Source of the DNA: Plasmopara viticola
Lineage: Eukaryota > Oomycota > Peronosporomycetes > Peronosporales > Peronosporaceae
Length of the DNA stretch: 64,000 bases
Reading direction: 5' to 3'
NCBI GenBank assembly: GCA_001695595.3
Contig: MBPM02000064.1
Coordinates: 62,001 to 126,000 of the forward strand
Positions 47,368 through 59,343 of this stretch are shown one piece after another. The translations under genes were made by a program, and so were the position numbers. A model generated the notes under the pieces. That model had not been told where the DNA came from, made no database searches, and saw nothing but the letters and a program-made list of their open reading frames with translations. Positions within the stretch are counted from its first letter, which is position 1, and every line of letters begins with the position of its first letter.

Positions 47368-50000
47368 TCATTCATTAGTTTCTTCCATGTCCCATAACGA
47401 AATGGCACCATCCTGATTTGCTGAACAACACAAATGCAGCGTCGGGTGCCAGTCCAGATCCGTCATGGCGGCTTGATTTGGAAGCAAGGTCGAAATCGCA
47501 TGCTTCTCACCATACTTTGAGTCACGTAACGTATTAGTGACAGCCGCATTGAATAGTCTAGATTTTAAAAAGATCGTAGATAGTACCTTAAAAATGTGAA
47601 GAGCAGCAGAGTCAGACACGATGAAATAGTCGGCAGCCTCAAAAAAACGAATTGTACTGTCCACTTTTGCATTAGTTGTAGACAATGGCTTGTTCATTTC
47701 GTACGTTCGCGTCAGCGTTGGCTCTACATCAATAACGCTTCCTCTGACGTCGTTTGCTGCATCGGTTGACAACGCGGCAGCTGCTAAAATAGAAGCGATC
47801 GACCATTCCATTACCACTGCGCAATCTTTATAAACGCTGAGCATTGAATTTCCGTCTGGAGATAAGCAAATCGCTGCCAGATCGCTATCGCCAAGATATA
47901 TACCACCTTTGCAAGAGACAAGATTGCAGCGGTGTATTCGCTCGGGACGAATCACATCAATAAACTCAATGTCGCCTGTTCGGCTTCCAGTAATTAATAC
48001 GTTCCCTTGGTTGCTCCAGGCAATGCAAGTAAGTTGTTTATCCATCATTGGCAGAAAATCTTGCATTGGTTCATCCATGCCTCCGTGCACTACCAAAACT
48101 TGTTGAAGCGCATTGTCTTCTACGTCACTTGTAAACAAACAAGCAGCAATGGGTGCGTCTCGAGCACACATAAATTGTTGAATTCGCAGATTATTTTCGT
48201 TGGGTGACCACGAAATAACTTCCTGTCCATCTGAATTCCACAACATCGTCTCGCCGTGTTCAAGAGTGCACGCAAGGAGCTACAATCAAGAAATACACAC
48301 GTGTGAGAATTAAGGCACAATAAAACAAGACGTAACTATCGCACCTGTTTGCTTGGCCCAGGACCTAACCAATCGAGGCTGACTAACTTAGCCGGTAGCT
48401 GAATTGTCGACATGTGTGAAATTGCCGTCGGTTGCGCACACCAAATGTCAATGTGGTTGTTTCCGAGCTTTGCAATCGCAAGAAACTCTCCATCGGAAGA
48501 GAAGCGGCTCCTTGCCGTCATCACTGAGGCGGTCGATTTCCAATCGTTTAAGATGTTAAACTCACGAATCAAAGACGCCTCCGCCGAGTCAAATCGTCTT
48601 TTCGGTTGACGACACGTAGCAGAAAAAGAAGGTGGCTTCGTCGGAGTCAAGGTACAGTTTGAAAATGACAGCTTTTCGGCCAAAGAAATCGAAGCTGTTG
48701 TGATTGGAGAAAACATCGGTGAAACTTCAACGCTTTCCTCCAACATAGATGTGGTAGGTGCTCCTTCGATTCTTTGCTCATCCGAGTCGGATACTTCATT
48801 GTCACTTAACTCATTCACGGGAAGGTAGACTTCAGCTAATCGCGGATTATCTCTCAATACCGACGGATTAACTAAAGGGTCGCCATCATTGCGAATCCCA
48901 AAAAGTTCTCCAATTTCCTTCATTTGCTTGTTTGAAAGTCCGACAGTCGCTGTCATTGCACCATAGCTGCGACTGCGACTCCGGTTGTCCGGCCGGTCAC
49001 TTGTTCCGTCCCCATAATTCGTGGACGATGTCGAAAAGTGCTCCATAAAGCTGTGCTGCACCATGACTCGAAGAATCGCATGCAACTGTTGCCCTGCCTC
49101 CTCCAACCTCTTAATCTTTGTAGTCGCTTCACTGTTGTATAATCTCAGTCTCGTCGCTTCCGATTGACTGACTTTAAGCCTCAATTTCAGTGTCGGTTCT
49201 TCCAATCGAGCGAGCTGAAACGCCAACAGCTTGGGCAATGGTAAGTTTTGAAAGACCAACGACAGAAAGTTGCGAAATGACGTGATAAAAGCGTCAAGCC
49301 ATGAGTGGCCAAAGAAAACTTGAAAGTACGCATCAGATTCAGGATATTCAATGTACGGCAAGATAAACCAACGACTCCACAAGTCTGCTCCGCTGCTTTG
49401 CGCTGCTACAGAAGCATTTAAATCGTTCGCATAGAGTTGAAAGAACTCGACCGCTTTCTCTCGATGCCCACACTTGACAGCATTGATCACATAAAGCCTC
49501 AGAAGTGATGTCTCAAGCTGCTGCAGCGTCTGTAGGGTAATTAAACGAGTTAAAAGAGTACAGTGTTTCCAGTAGAAAGGAAAATTGCGCCATACCAACG
49601 CATGAGATGCGTCCAAGTGGTTAAAAAATCTGGCGGTCAAAAATCTCCATGTCTCCAGCACTGCTTCGATCTGATAGCTGCAAATAACAACAGATGACGA
49701 CGTGACTTCGTCAAATTTTAGGGGCTAGAGACCGTAAAGAAAATGTACTTTTGGATAGCTGTAAGCAGTTGGCAAATGATCTGCTCCACGTCAAAGCCTC
49801 GAACCCGATCGCGTTTGCGTTCGGCACTAAACACTTGGAAGCTCTGACCCAACACGTTTTAGATCATATCTCGAATGAGACAGGATCGTTGACAACCATT
49901 CAAGTGAAAGAAGAGCAGAGAATACCTTGGTAAATCCCCGGAAAAGTAGATACTCCATCACGAGCTCGTCCACGTGCGGTAGCAGGCTTGACGGCTCCAT
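47368..50000 (-). CDS. WDR91: WDR91-like endosomal WD40 protein
   Basis: Four exons (50000-49897, 49826-49749, 49677-48345, 48279-47368) join in frame through introns of 70, 71 and 65 bp to give 808 residues. The N-terminus (VDELVMEYLLFRGF) is the LisH-like start typical of WDR91. It is followed by the conserved block with YVINAVKCGHREKAVEFF, WFILPYIEYPESD and SWLDAFITSFRNFLSLVF, a short coiled coil, a Ser-rich linker and a C-terminal WD40 propeller (about 410-808). In animals WDR91 is a Rab7 effector that limits PI3P synthesis during early-to-late endosome conversion; the same role is inferred here. The first splice donor (after ...LLSLE, TG|GTTGTC) was chosen because it keeps the frame, so the junction is less sure than the others. 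Confidence 0.88.
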
Positions 50001-50323
50001 ACTTGCTCTTCCTACTTTGGTTGTTGCGTTGCGGACAGTACGAACGTGAAGAGGACGGTATTGTGAGGTGCACCACATCGGTATGCTTAGATAGTGCCTA
50101 CTGATACTGTAGATATGACGTAGCATGAGTTTCAACGTGCCAGTTGGGACTTGAGAAAGGAAAAAGCGAAGAATGACCGAGAGAAGTCTTGCGAACTGCG
50201 AACTGACATCGAGATTGCAGCTACTATGGATTTTAATGTTATAAAGTTTTTGGACGACCACAACGCAATTTGCAGCTACGAGTGCGGCATCTTAATCGTA
50301 TTTAAAAGCGCCACGTAGGAGTG
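50001..50323. promoter_or_regulatory. Divergent promoter region of WDR91 and GH31 genes
   Basis: 323 bp separate the two start codons. No textbook initiator is obvious on either side. Confidence 0.4.
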
Positions 50324-53300
50324 ATGGTCCGTCTTCAACATGTGGTTGTGACGGTTTGTATTGGTTTTGTACAAGCTCGTAGCAATGCAGTGGACTTATT
50401 GTCTGCTGCAAAAGAAGTAGCTGCGATAAATTGTTTAAAGGAGCCAACAAAGCGTGTGAACTGTTACCCACCACGTGCTAATTTTCCAGAGCCGACGGAG
50501 GAGTTGTGTTTGGCGCAAGGATGCTGCTGGAAAAGTCTGGAAAACGACGGAATTCCCTGTGCTTTTGCCTTTGAAGAACCGCCAAGGAGTGACAAGTGCC
50601 GCATTGTGGCCAAGTCAGCTCGTTTAGCGTGTCGAAACCCACGATTTGCAGCAGCTCAAGTATTGGAGGATGTAGATTCGTGTCAATTAGCCGGTTGCTG
50701 CTTCGACGATGGCGACTGTTTTCAGCCAATGAGCGACGGCTATGAGCTGTTAACACTGGATGAAATTACCAATGGCTGGCGGGGTACACTGGCGTTGCGA
50801 CATGGAGGTCGAGGACCGTTCGGGAACGATGTACCACTTTTGGAGCTAAATGTGATACGAGAGTCGTCGAATCAAGTGCGGATTCGTATTACGGATCCCG
50901 CTTTTCCGCGATATGAAGTCCCAGATTTGCCAGTGCAACATCACGACAGTGAAAGGATTGATAGTAAAGACACTTGCGACTATGAGGTCTTCTTTACTCC
51001 GTGGCCGTTTGGAATCGCGGTAACTCGTCGCCATTCGGGCGAAGTTTTGTTCAATTCGACGCCACCAGTTGAAAAAGAGAAGCAAGGCAAAAGTTTTAGT
51101 GGATTGGTATTTGAGAATCAGTTTCTCGAAATTTCGACTCAACTTGCAAGAAGCAAAAATGAAGAGCCGATTTTGTACGGACTTGGAGAACGACTGGGCT
51201 CAGCACGTCTGCATGCGGACAAAGGTGGAGATTTGTACCCAATGTTTGCACGTGCGCCAAACGCTTCCGCTCCGGTGCATTCGCGTAGTGGTGGTGACAA
51301 TTTGTATGGAGTTCATCCGTTTTTACTTCAAGTGGAGGGTGGTCAGTCGAGTAAAGCACACGGGATATTCTTGTTATCTTCGAATGCGATGGAAGTCGTG
51401 GCACGTCGAGATGCACTCACGTATCGGCTTACGGGCGGCATCTTCGATTTGTTTATTTTGTCGGGGCCAACTCCAAATCAAGTCGTAGAGCAGTACACGG
51501 ACATTGTGGGTCGACCGGCAATGCCTCCGTATTGGGCCTTGGGGTACCACGTCGGACTTGGTGGAGAAGACGTGTCCGTTGACGACGCGACGCATGTTGT
51601 CACAGAACTTCGTATGGCTGGAATCCCAATGGAGGCGTATTGGCAAGACTTTGAGTACATGAAAGATAACGGACGGGACTTGTCTTTGGATGAGAACAAG
51701 TTTCCGGATCGGATCATGCGTGCTTTCATTGATGACTTGCACTTTCATTCGCAGTATTTTATGTGCGTGCAAGTACCGTTTATCATGTTGCACAACACGT
51801 CGAGGGAGATGGAGAGCACGAGTGGCAGTCTGACTAGGTACAGCGTTTATTCTGGAGGAGACGACGTAAGTAGTCGTGATGAGGGAAGACATAGCGATTT
51901 GGACGGTCGCTCTACTCGCGATGATTTACATGAGCACAGTCAAGGCAGTGATCAAAACGCTGATTTTGAGGAAAAAGACGAACGCAGTTTGGACCCCGTA
52001 GTTCGAGGTGAAGAGCTTGACGTGTTTGTGAAGGGAGTTAATGGAGAACGCTATGCGCAGAAAGCTTTTCGGTCGGGGTGGGCTGTGTTTGTGGATTTCT
52101 TCCACCCCCAAGCTTCCGAATTTTGGCATGAACAGCTTTCGATTTTTCACAAGTACGTCATGCCGTTTGATGGGCTGTGGCTGGACATGAATGAACCGAG
52201 TAGTTTCTGTGATTGCACTTTGGCAGCGAAAGACGACATGTGCACTAATTTGTGCACTGATCGACAATCAACCGCTGCAATTCGTCTCGACGGAAATGTT
52301 GAGTCGGAGCGAACTGCTGTGGCAATTGATGGGGGATTTATTCGAACGAATGACGTTAATTTTCCATTTGATCCGTATCGTCAGCCTTTCGTGCCGGGTC
52401 AGAATGAGCCCCACTTTGGGGGCCATGGAAATCTTAACTCGGCCACGCTTCCTATGGCGGCTTTACACTATTCGTCGTTGCACTACAATCTTCATTCGCT
52501 GTACGGTCATGCTCAGGCTCGCGCTACACGGGATTCGTTAAACCTGATTGTTAAGAAACGAAGTGTTCTGCTCTCTCGCTCTACTTTTTCTGGCACTGGA
52601 CAGTATGCGGGTCACTGGCTAAGTGACGACGTTGAAGCATCGTGGGAACAGCTACGCTTGTCCATTTCTGGTACTCTGCAAATGAATTTGCTTGGGATTC
52701 CTCTATCAGGTCCCAATGTGTGTGGCTCGCGTGGTGAGTCTTCGACAGAGCTTTGTGTACGCTGGCATCAAGCCGCTTCGTTCCTACCTCTTCTTCGCAA
52801 TCATGCACTTGGTGATGGAAGTAAGCAAATGCCGGTCGACTTTGACGCGAAGGCATTAAATATTTTACGCTCGACGCTGCTGCAACGTTACCGCTATTTA
52901 CCGTACATGTACACACTATTTTACGAAGCTCATCGTTCGGGAAATCCTGTGGTTCGACCGCTTTCTTTCGAGTTTCCAGATGACAAGAATGCTCGAGACA
53001 TAGAGCATCAATATCTGGTTGGTCCAGCTTTAATGATATCGCCGGTGGTGTACGAAGGTGCAATTTCTACCGAGGTCTATTTCCCAGATGCCCATTGGTT
53101 TGATGCCCATAATGGAAAGTTAGCACTTAATTTTATCAAAGGTAACAATCGACGTGTAAGTCTGCTGACTCCATTGTCGAAACTCCAAGTCCATCTTCGT
53201 GAAGGCTTTATTGTCCCAACGCAGCAACCGCTTACCACTACAGCTCTATCTCGTCGTGAAGGCTTTACGCTTCTAGCCGCATTAAGTCTATCTCAAGACA

Positions 53301-53926
53301 ATTTGTCGGCTTTTGGAGAATTGTACGTGGACGACGGAGATTCATTGTTAGCTATTGAGGATCACCGCTACTCGTTGATGCACTTTAATGTTCGTCAAAA
53401 TTCGAGAAATTCCGTTGAGTTTGAGAGCTCTGTTAAATTCCATGGATATGATGGACCAGAGATGCATGCGGATTTGAAGGAAATTCGACTTTATGGTGTG
53501 CGTGGGGATGAGTTTGCTGCAAATTCGTCGATGGATGCTACAGTATTATCGAGCAAGGGTGCAGAGTTGTCTCCTCAGGCGTCCATTAAGGCTGAGTTTT
53601 TTGCGCAGTCTGAGATGCTGGTACTTTCCCGTCTAAATGTGGCTATTGGTCAGGAATTTCACGTTAAAGTGGACGCTCGACCAGCTGCAACACATGAAGT
53701 GAAGGAGGAAACTGGGAACAAATCTGTTGGTGCTAACGCTTCGGGACACTCTGCGAGTGGAGAAGAGAGTGGAAGTGCAGGAGGCAAAGGGACCAAAGCA
53801 TCGGCCAAGAAGATGTGGAAGTTCTCGATCACCCTTATCGTGGGTATCGTGGCTGGCTGCGCTTTTCTAGCGGCTATTATTTTGATTTTGCTCCGTCGTC
53901 GGCGTCGAGGGTATGAGACGATATGA
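50324..53926 (+). CDS. Membrane-anchored GH31 alpha-glucosidase with trefoil domain
   Basis: The ATG at 50324 gives 1200 residues without introns. Residues 1-20 form a signal peptide. Residues 30-135 hold a P-type trefoil domain (the CCWK cysteine pattern) and a second Cys-rich segment with QLAGCCFDDGDCF. The GH31 barrel follows, with the nucleophile Asp621 in DGLWLDMNEPSSF and the probable acid/base Asp768 in GHWLSDD. An acidic low-complexity insert near 510-560 sits inside the barrel region. Beta-sandwich domains follow, then a Ser/Gly linker and a transmembrane helix (about 1168-1190) ending in RRRRRGYETI, so the enzyme is a type I membrane protein facing the cell surface or lumen. By family it releases glucose from alpha-linked maltosides, in nutrition or glycan trimming. 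Confidence 0.92.
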   Translation: MVRLQHVVVTVCIGFVQARSNAVDLLSAAKEVAAINCLKEPTKRVNCYPPRANFPEPTEELCLAQGCCWKSLENDGIPCAFAFEEPPRSDKCRIVAKSARLACRNPRFAAAQVLEDVDSCQLAGCCFDDGDCFQPMSDGYELLTLDEITNGWRGTLALRHGGRGPFGNDVPLLELNVIRESSNQVRIRITDPAFPRYEVPDLPVQHHDSERIDSKDTCDYEVFFTPWPFGIAVTRRHSGEVLFNSTPPVEKEKQGKSFSGLVFENQFLEISTQLARSKNEEPILYGLGERLGSARLHADKGGDLYPMFARAPNASAPVHSRSGGDNLYGVHPFLLQVEGGQSSKAHGIFLLSSNAMEVVARRDALTYRLTGGIFDLFILSGPTPNQVVEQYTDIVGRPAMPPYWALGYHVGLGGEDVSVDDATHVVTELRMAGIPMEAYWQDFEYMKDNGRDLSLDENKFPDRIMRAFIDDLHFHSQYFMCVQVPFIMLHNTSREMESTSGSLTRYSVYSGGDDVSSRDEGRHSDLDGRSTRDDLHEHSQGSDQNADFEEKDERSLDPVVRGEELDVFVKGVNGERYAQKAFRSGWAVFVDFFHPQASEFWHEQLSIFHKYVMPFDGLWLDMNEPSSFCDCTLAAKDDMCTNLCTDRQSTAAIRLDGNVESERTAVAIDGGFIRTNDVNFPFDPYRQPFVPGQNEPHFGGHGNLNSATLPMAALHYSSLHYNLHSLYGHAQARATRDSLNLIVKKRSVLLSRSTFSGTGQYAGHWLSDDVEASWEQLRLSISGTLQMNLLGIPLSGPNVCGSRGESSTELCVRWHQAASFLPLLRNHALGDGSKQMPVDFDAKALNILRSTLLQRYRYLPYMYTLFYEAHRSGNPVVRPLSFEFPDDKNARDIEHQYLVGPALMISPVVYEGAISTEVYFPDAHWFDAHNGKLALNFIKGNNRRVSLLTPLSKLQVHLREGFIVPTQQPLTTTALSRREGFTLLAALSLSQDNLSAFGELYVDDGDSLLAIEDHRYSLMHFNVRQNSRNSVEFESSVKFHGYDGPEMHADLKEIRLYGVRGDEFAANSSMDATVLSSKGAELSPQASIKAEFFAQSEMLVLSRLNVAIGQEFHVKVDARPAATHEVKEETGNKSVGANASGHSASGEESGSAGGKGTKASAKKMWKFSITLIVGIVAGCAFLAAIILILLRRRRRGYETI

Positions 53927-56702
53927 GAAGTACGATAAACACCTCGACACGGAAATGACGCTGTATTTTTTGCTTGAAGACTTGGGCCGTTGAAAAGGAA
54001 AATTTGCTTGGGGTGCGTTTGCTTGGAGCTATGCAATTTTAATGACACAAAAAATTGTCAGCTGGGACGGCCTTTATGTCACAAAGAGATGACGTCATCA
54101 GTTTATCGCAATTAGGAGCGTCGTGCACGATTTTTAGTATTTACTAGTCTCATAGCATATTTGCTTTCTTCTCTTTGCTAGTAGCACTTTGTTTTTTTAT
54201 CAAACAGGTGATTGATGTCGAGCAAGCAAAGGCTGAAGTTGTTCCTCGTACACTGGTTGCACTCTTTAATACTTAAATCAAATAGTGCTTTTACGTTGCT
54301 TTCGATTTCTTGCCGAGTTTACAAAAGCATCGTGTGACTTTGTGCTCTCATTGGCGCAATTCGAACAACACTCGCAAATCAAAGCACCATGAAAATCCAA
54401 CGTCGCTTGTGTTCAATATGTCAGCAAAAGCAAAGTACGAAATGAATATCATTGGGAATTCTAGAAAGCTGTGCAAGAACAAAATAGCTTGACATTTTTT
54501 TGATGATCCACTCTGAGCATGACCTGTAGTGACTACAGACTGACGTGGAAATGTGTACTTAGGGGTGGGACGACTGGACGATCAATTGCGGATCATTTGT
54601 TAGACGCCAGCATTTTGTGCTGGCACGACAAATCAGGGCAGTGAGGCGTTGTTGCCAACAATCCGTTCACACGGACCGATACCAGGATCGCCTGATCGGA
54701 AAGAAGTTGGTGCGCAAATAAAGACGATGTGGAATTAGAGCCAGAAAGCGAGGTGTAGTGGATTTGTTAATGAATGGGATCGATAGGTACGACAAGAAGC
54801 TGGCGTAGATCGAGGCGACAAACGCTGCTAGCATGCATTTGATCTAAAGCTTATACAAGTGTTTTGTGAGCTAGCAGCGGGCACCAGGGACCATTCACCA
54901 AATATCGCTCGGAACATTGAACACCAGGTGACGGCGGTGGCCTCTGACAACGTCGTAGAAGGTAATATGATGGAGATGTAAGGCGCCAAAGTGAGAAAGG
55001 AAGGCAGCAATTTGTAAGGATTACTAATAGTTTGAGCTTCAAAGAAGTTCGGCTGCGTGCTCGTATCGGGCACAGGACAAGTTTAGGCTATAAGACGGAT
55101 ACTCTTTACCGAGAAGTAGTGAGACTTTAAGAGAAAAATTATGGAGCATTACTTTAAACTCGAGAAGCATTAATCCTATTAACTTTTTTGACGAGATTTG
55201 CGTCTAACTTGTTATGTATGAAATGCGACCAGGTTTGTGGTACACGCTACAAACAAAGCGAGCATTGCATTAAAAATTTGCGTATCATCGCCAAAGTTCC
55301 ATGTAAATGCCTCGACACGCGAATTCGCATACCCATCTTGTCTTACTGACAAATGATGAAAATATTGTCAGCCACGCCAGTCCGGTCGGTACATAAAGCT
55401 TCACTTGCTTCGTCGAATGGCATTTACACATCGAGTGACATAGGTCTTTCACCACGTCACGCTTTGAACAAACACTCGATCTAATGCTTCGTCCGCAGAC
55501 CTTTCTGAATGCCGTCACATGCGACGGTAATGACCCGAATGACCACAGATGATACTTTGCTACTCACCCCTTCCTCGATTCGAATATTTCATATGGCATA
55601 GCTGATGTTTCTAGCGTCTTCGTAAGCTAGACTTCGAAAGCCCTGAGAAAAATTCACATTATGGTTTGGAACGTCCTCGAATATGCTCAGAGTTATACTT
55701 GTCTCGGCAACCGACGATAGTGAAAGAGAACCCCTCAGCGCTCCGTTTCGCTTTCGTCAAAAGAAAAAGGAAAGTCCTCATATTTCTCTGATCCATCATC
55801 TCGCTGTCATTTCAACCCGCTCGAGCGTGGCTAGCTCTTCACCTCTAAGCTGATTCCAGTAAACCTTTGTATGAAGCGTTACCCTTTGAAATTCGTAGCC
55901 GTTCCCGCCATGCAATGCGCGACTCCCAACTGTCCTACCTTTACCGCTACTATTATGCAAACCTCGGTCACTGCTTCATATGGCCGAGGAACGGCAATTC
56001 AACTTCTTCTTTATACCACCCATTCGACATTCCCTCGTTCCTCGCAACGACCAAATTTTGTCTCTAAGGCGGCCACTACTCTTCGTTCCAATACTGCGGC
56101 TCGACCAGACCTTTATGTAGGATTGTCGATTAGAACAGAGCACCGCAACCACCATGGTCATATCCACACATCCAATTTATGGCTTGGCTTAGTCCTCATT
56201 TATTGCAGAGTGTAGCCCCAGACACACTTACGACCATCTTGGGTTTCGTCGTAGGCTGAGCGAGTCATACTTTCATTTATATGGCAAAAGAATAGCACGA
56301 CTCCTCCTACCTCCTAGCCTTATCATCCTCTATGTGCGCTCGATGAAAGCGTGTATCGTTCTTGCCAAAGTATTAAGCCTACTAGTTTTGGTACTACTAC
56401 AGACTTCATTACACGCACGTTCCGGTTGATCGAATTAATGTTATTATATTATACCAAGCAGTGTCCTGTATTATATTGGAACAGAGTGAGAGTAGTAGTG
56501 CGAGTTGAATGCTACTCTTACGATGCACGATGCAGGATGCTACGAATCGCGTACTCTACCACTTTCAACACGCTTATTTGCTAATACGTTGATTGCTCTC
56601 GAATTAAAGTAATAACAGACGTCAACAATGATAAAGAAGACGACTAAACTGACAAGACTGCGATCCCCACTATGTTTACGTAGTATGTCCTGTCAACTCA
56701 TT
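53927..56702. other. Non-coding, 2.8 kb between convergent genes
   Basis: Short open stretches only (longest 114 codons at 55871-56215, unrecognised). No repeat ends or RNA gene supported. Confidence 0.45.
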
Positions 56703-58934
56703 CTAACGTCTTCCGTCACCATCGTGAGCCTCCTGCGTCTTGGTCCTAACGGGAACGCTAGCCACAAATTCCTTAAGGGATTCACTCATAACGTATTCTC
56801 CCGACGCCTTGTTAATCTCCTTGTCCTCACAAAAGCACAGTAGAATGGTGTCGATGGCCATCTCGTAGACGCCAAGTAACGTGGAAGCCACAAACCAACC
56901 AAGTAGCAAAGCTACTAAAATCGGAGCCAATGGCGACGACAGCTCATGAGCTCCCCCAATGCCGTAATCATCATTGTATTTTTCCAAGTAGGCAAAAGTT
57001 GCAATGGCACAGCTCAGTGCGACGGCCACTTTGCCAGCACCTAACAGCAGAAAAGTGACGGTCGAGACGGCACTAACCTGTGCAATGTTTAAAAACAAGA
57101 TCTTGAATGCATCTTTAGCTGAGACGCAAAAGCTGTGGCCTTTCATCGCAATAAGAATATACGCGTTCTTAGACAGAAAGCGTAGACACTTTTCAAGACA
57201 CCACAAGCAGCACTGCACAATCTTCATGACAACCTTGAGGACTAAATTCGATTGTTGAATGTCTCGTGTTTGATGATCCAAATACAGCAGCACAGCGCGA
57301 ATAAATTGCACTACAGCAATAATAAAAGCTCCGAATGCAAGCGATCCGAAATGGTACCGAAAGCAGTTTTTGAACGACGTCAGTACAGGAAAACGACCTA
57401 TTTCGTCACTTGTCTTCGTACGACTCCAATAGTAGCGACTTACTGCGCCAGCAATGGTGCACATGCTTATAGCATTAATAAGCTGAGCAGTCCATAAGAA
57501 GCCAAAGAAGTGGTACGCTACCAACACTTTCATCGTCTGATTCGGACTGACCCTTGCCAATACCGTCGTAGCATTCGTGGATACATTTTGTCCCGTTTGA
57601 TCGGCAAGTTCCTCTGCCAATGACGCTAATTGCACCTCGCCTGAGCTAAAGATATACGCTCCTACAATGGCTGCGTATGCAAATAGAATGAGCAGCATCA
57701 AGAATGGAACGATCGGGAATATCACCAATAGTGGCAAGCGCTGCAAGACACGTGAAGCCTCTTTCACGATACCGACTGCAATGCGAATCTTTTTCTGGAA
57801 AAAGCAAACGAGCAGGAATGCGACACCTGCCAATGCGTACGAGACATAAGCCGCCACGGCGTAAGCTTTTTGTTTGCCTTGACTAGCTTGCATCGTCTGA
57901 GGGAACGCGATCGCTGTGGTGGAAACATCAGTCGAGTTGATCCCTGCTGCCGCTGCAATTGAAGCGGTCTTTGAAGTGAATGCACTCAGATCCGAACTAC
58001 CAATGAGGCCTCCTTTCGTACTCAGCATTAAGGCAAATAGAAGCAACAGCACGACAAAGCTCCACAATGTGATCCACACTATGCAGCCGGCGCAAAACCT
58101 TAAAAGTATCACGAAGACAAAGCTCAAGACGAGTCCAAGAACTCCACCGTAGAGGTTAAAGACTGGCCACGTCTCTTGTAAATCACCAATGATACGTCCA
58201 ATAGTAGCACCGAGCGTCTGCATTGTCGAGTAAAGCGGATTCTCCTGTGCTGGCTGCACCGTTTCGGACGTAGTAATCACGTGCTTGACCTCACACTTGT
58301 CATTGGGTGTTTGAACACCATTTACGTTGTCATAATATTCTGGTTCATCGCCTGGAACCACACACTTCTCCACGGATGTTGCATTTGATTCAGTTCTTTG
58401 CAAACAACGGTAGAAGACTTGCTCGCTTGGCAAAGCTACGAACCAACATTGCTTCTTGCTTGGTAAGACCAAGAGACTTGTAGCTCTCTTTTTACGCTCC
58501 TCTTCTCGCGTTTCATCGTTTGTAAGCGACGATTCGCCTTGAATTTCAGCTTCAGTCTCGTCATTGCAAATGTACTTGCCAACATTTGGACAGCTCGCAA
58601 CGCAGAGACCATAAAAAGAAAAATCATCGAGAGATAGCGACGGATTGGATGATTGTTCGATCAAGTCCTGCGTGATGCGAGGGTAAAATGTTAAAGGCTG
58701 ATCGCGATGCTCTCCAGTGCCACATGTGATGCCGTTGTAGTCCGAGCCATACAGGAGTCGTTTCGGTTCACCGTGCACAAATCCAATAGATGCAATGACG
58801 ATCATGCCAATCCAAAATGCCGCGAACATCAAGGTACAAAGGACGTCTCGGCACTTTCGAGAAGTCGAAGGAATTACACCTTGGAATTGCACATCCTTCA
58901 CTCCAATCTGTTCAGGATTTGAACAACAACCCAT
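56703..58934 (-). CDS. Choline transporter-like protein (CTL/SLC44 family)
   Basis: This intronless gene encodes 743 residues. The N-terminus shows the family signature: RKCRDVLCTLMFAAFWIGMI as the first membrane helix, then GEPKRLLYGSDYNGITCG (the GDP.....P.D..G..CG element of SLC44 proteins). A large loop with Cys pairs follows, then about nine further hydrophobic segments with the family's FxxAxxxxxIVRxxL-like RYHFGSLAFGAFIIAVVQFIR and the LxxCxxCxxxCLExxLRFLxKNAYI region. CTL proteins move choline or ethanolamine across plasma or organelle membranes, feeding phospholipid synthesis. The length is typical. Confidence 0.92.
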   Translation of the reverse strand: MGCCSNPEQIGVKDVQFQGVIPSTSRKCRDVLCTLMFAAFWIGMIVIASIGFVHGEPKRLLYGSDYNGITCGTGEHRDQPLTFYPRITQDLIEQSSNPSLSLDDFSFYGLCVASCPNVGKYICNDETEAEIQGESSLTNDETREEERKKRATSLLVLPSKKQCWFVALPSEQVFYRCLQRTESNATSVEKCVVPGDEPEYYDNVNGVQTPNDKCEVKHVITTSETVQPAQENPLYSTMQTLGATIGRIIGDLQETWPVFNLYGGVLGLVLSFVFVILLRFCAGCIVWITLWSFVVLLLLFALMLSTKGGLIGSSDLSAFTSKTASIAAAAGINSTDVSTTAIAFPQTMQASQGKQKAYAVAAYVSYALAGVAFLLVCFFQKKIRIAVGIVKEASRVLQRLPLLVIFPIVPFLMLLILFAYAAIVGAYIFSSGEVQLASLAEELADQTGQNVSTNATTVLARVSPNQTMKVLVAYHFFGFLWTAQLINAISMCTIAGAVSRYYWSRTKTSDEIGRFPVLTSFKNCFRYHFGSLAFGAFIIAVVQFIRAVLLYLDHQTRDIQQSNLVLKVVMKIVQCCLWCLEKCLRFLSKNAYILIAMKGHSFCVSAKDAFKILFLNIAQVSAVSTVTFLLLGAGKVAVALSCAIATFAYLEKYNDDYGIGGAHELSSPLAPILVALLLGWFVASTLLGVYEMAIDTILLCFCEDKEINKASGEYVMSESLKEFVASVPVRTKTQEAHDGDGRR

Positions 58935-59343
58935 ACTCGCTCAAAATTTTATCGTGTCTGCCGTCGTTTCGAGCCGAAATTATCAACACTGATATTTGAG
59001 TTGGAAGGAATTGCAACAGACCCGGTGGGCGAAACGGATTCATCGTTGGTCCATGTGCAAGTGTATATATAGCGTGTATATGCCCGTGGTGTGACAACCT
59101 TTCTTGGAAAAAAAATATTTTAAGCAGGTTCATCACTCCGGAGGTCTAAAAGTATGCCATCACTATTAATCAAACATAAAGTGTTCGTATGAGTTTAGAT
59201 ATTTCGGCGTGTGAATAATACGGCAAAGTCAATCACAATCATCGATTTTGTATTGTTCCAATCAGATTACACTCTTCTTTACGCTACATATTTCTACGCG
59301 AGATTCCACCGTCTCGTCAACAATTTCAGAAAGCTCACGTATT

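Noticed and set aside
50321..50323. GTG as start codon of the GH31 gene (and GTG at 46128 for the NLP gene)
   Set aside because: Nuclear oomycete genes use ATG. The next in-frame ATGs (50324 and 46110) begin clean signal peptides.
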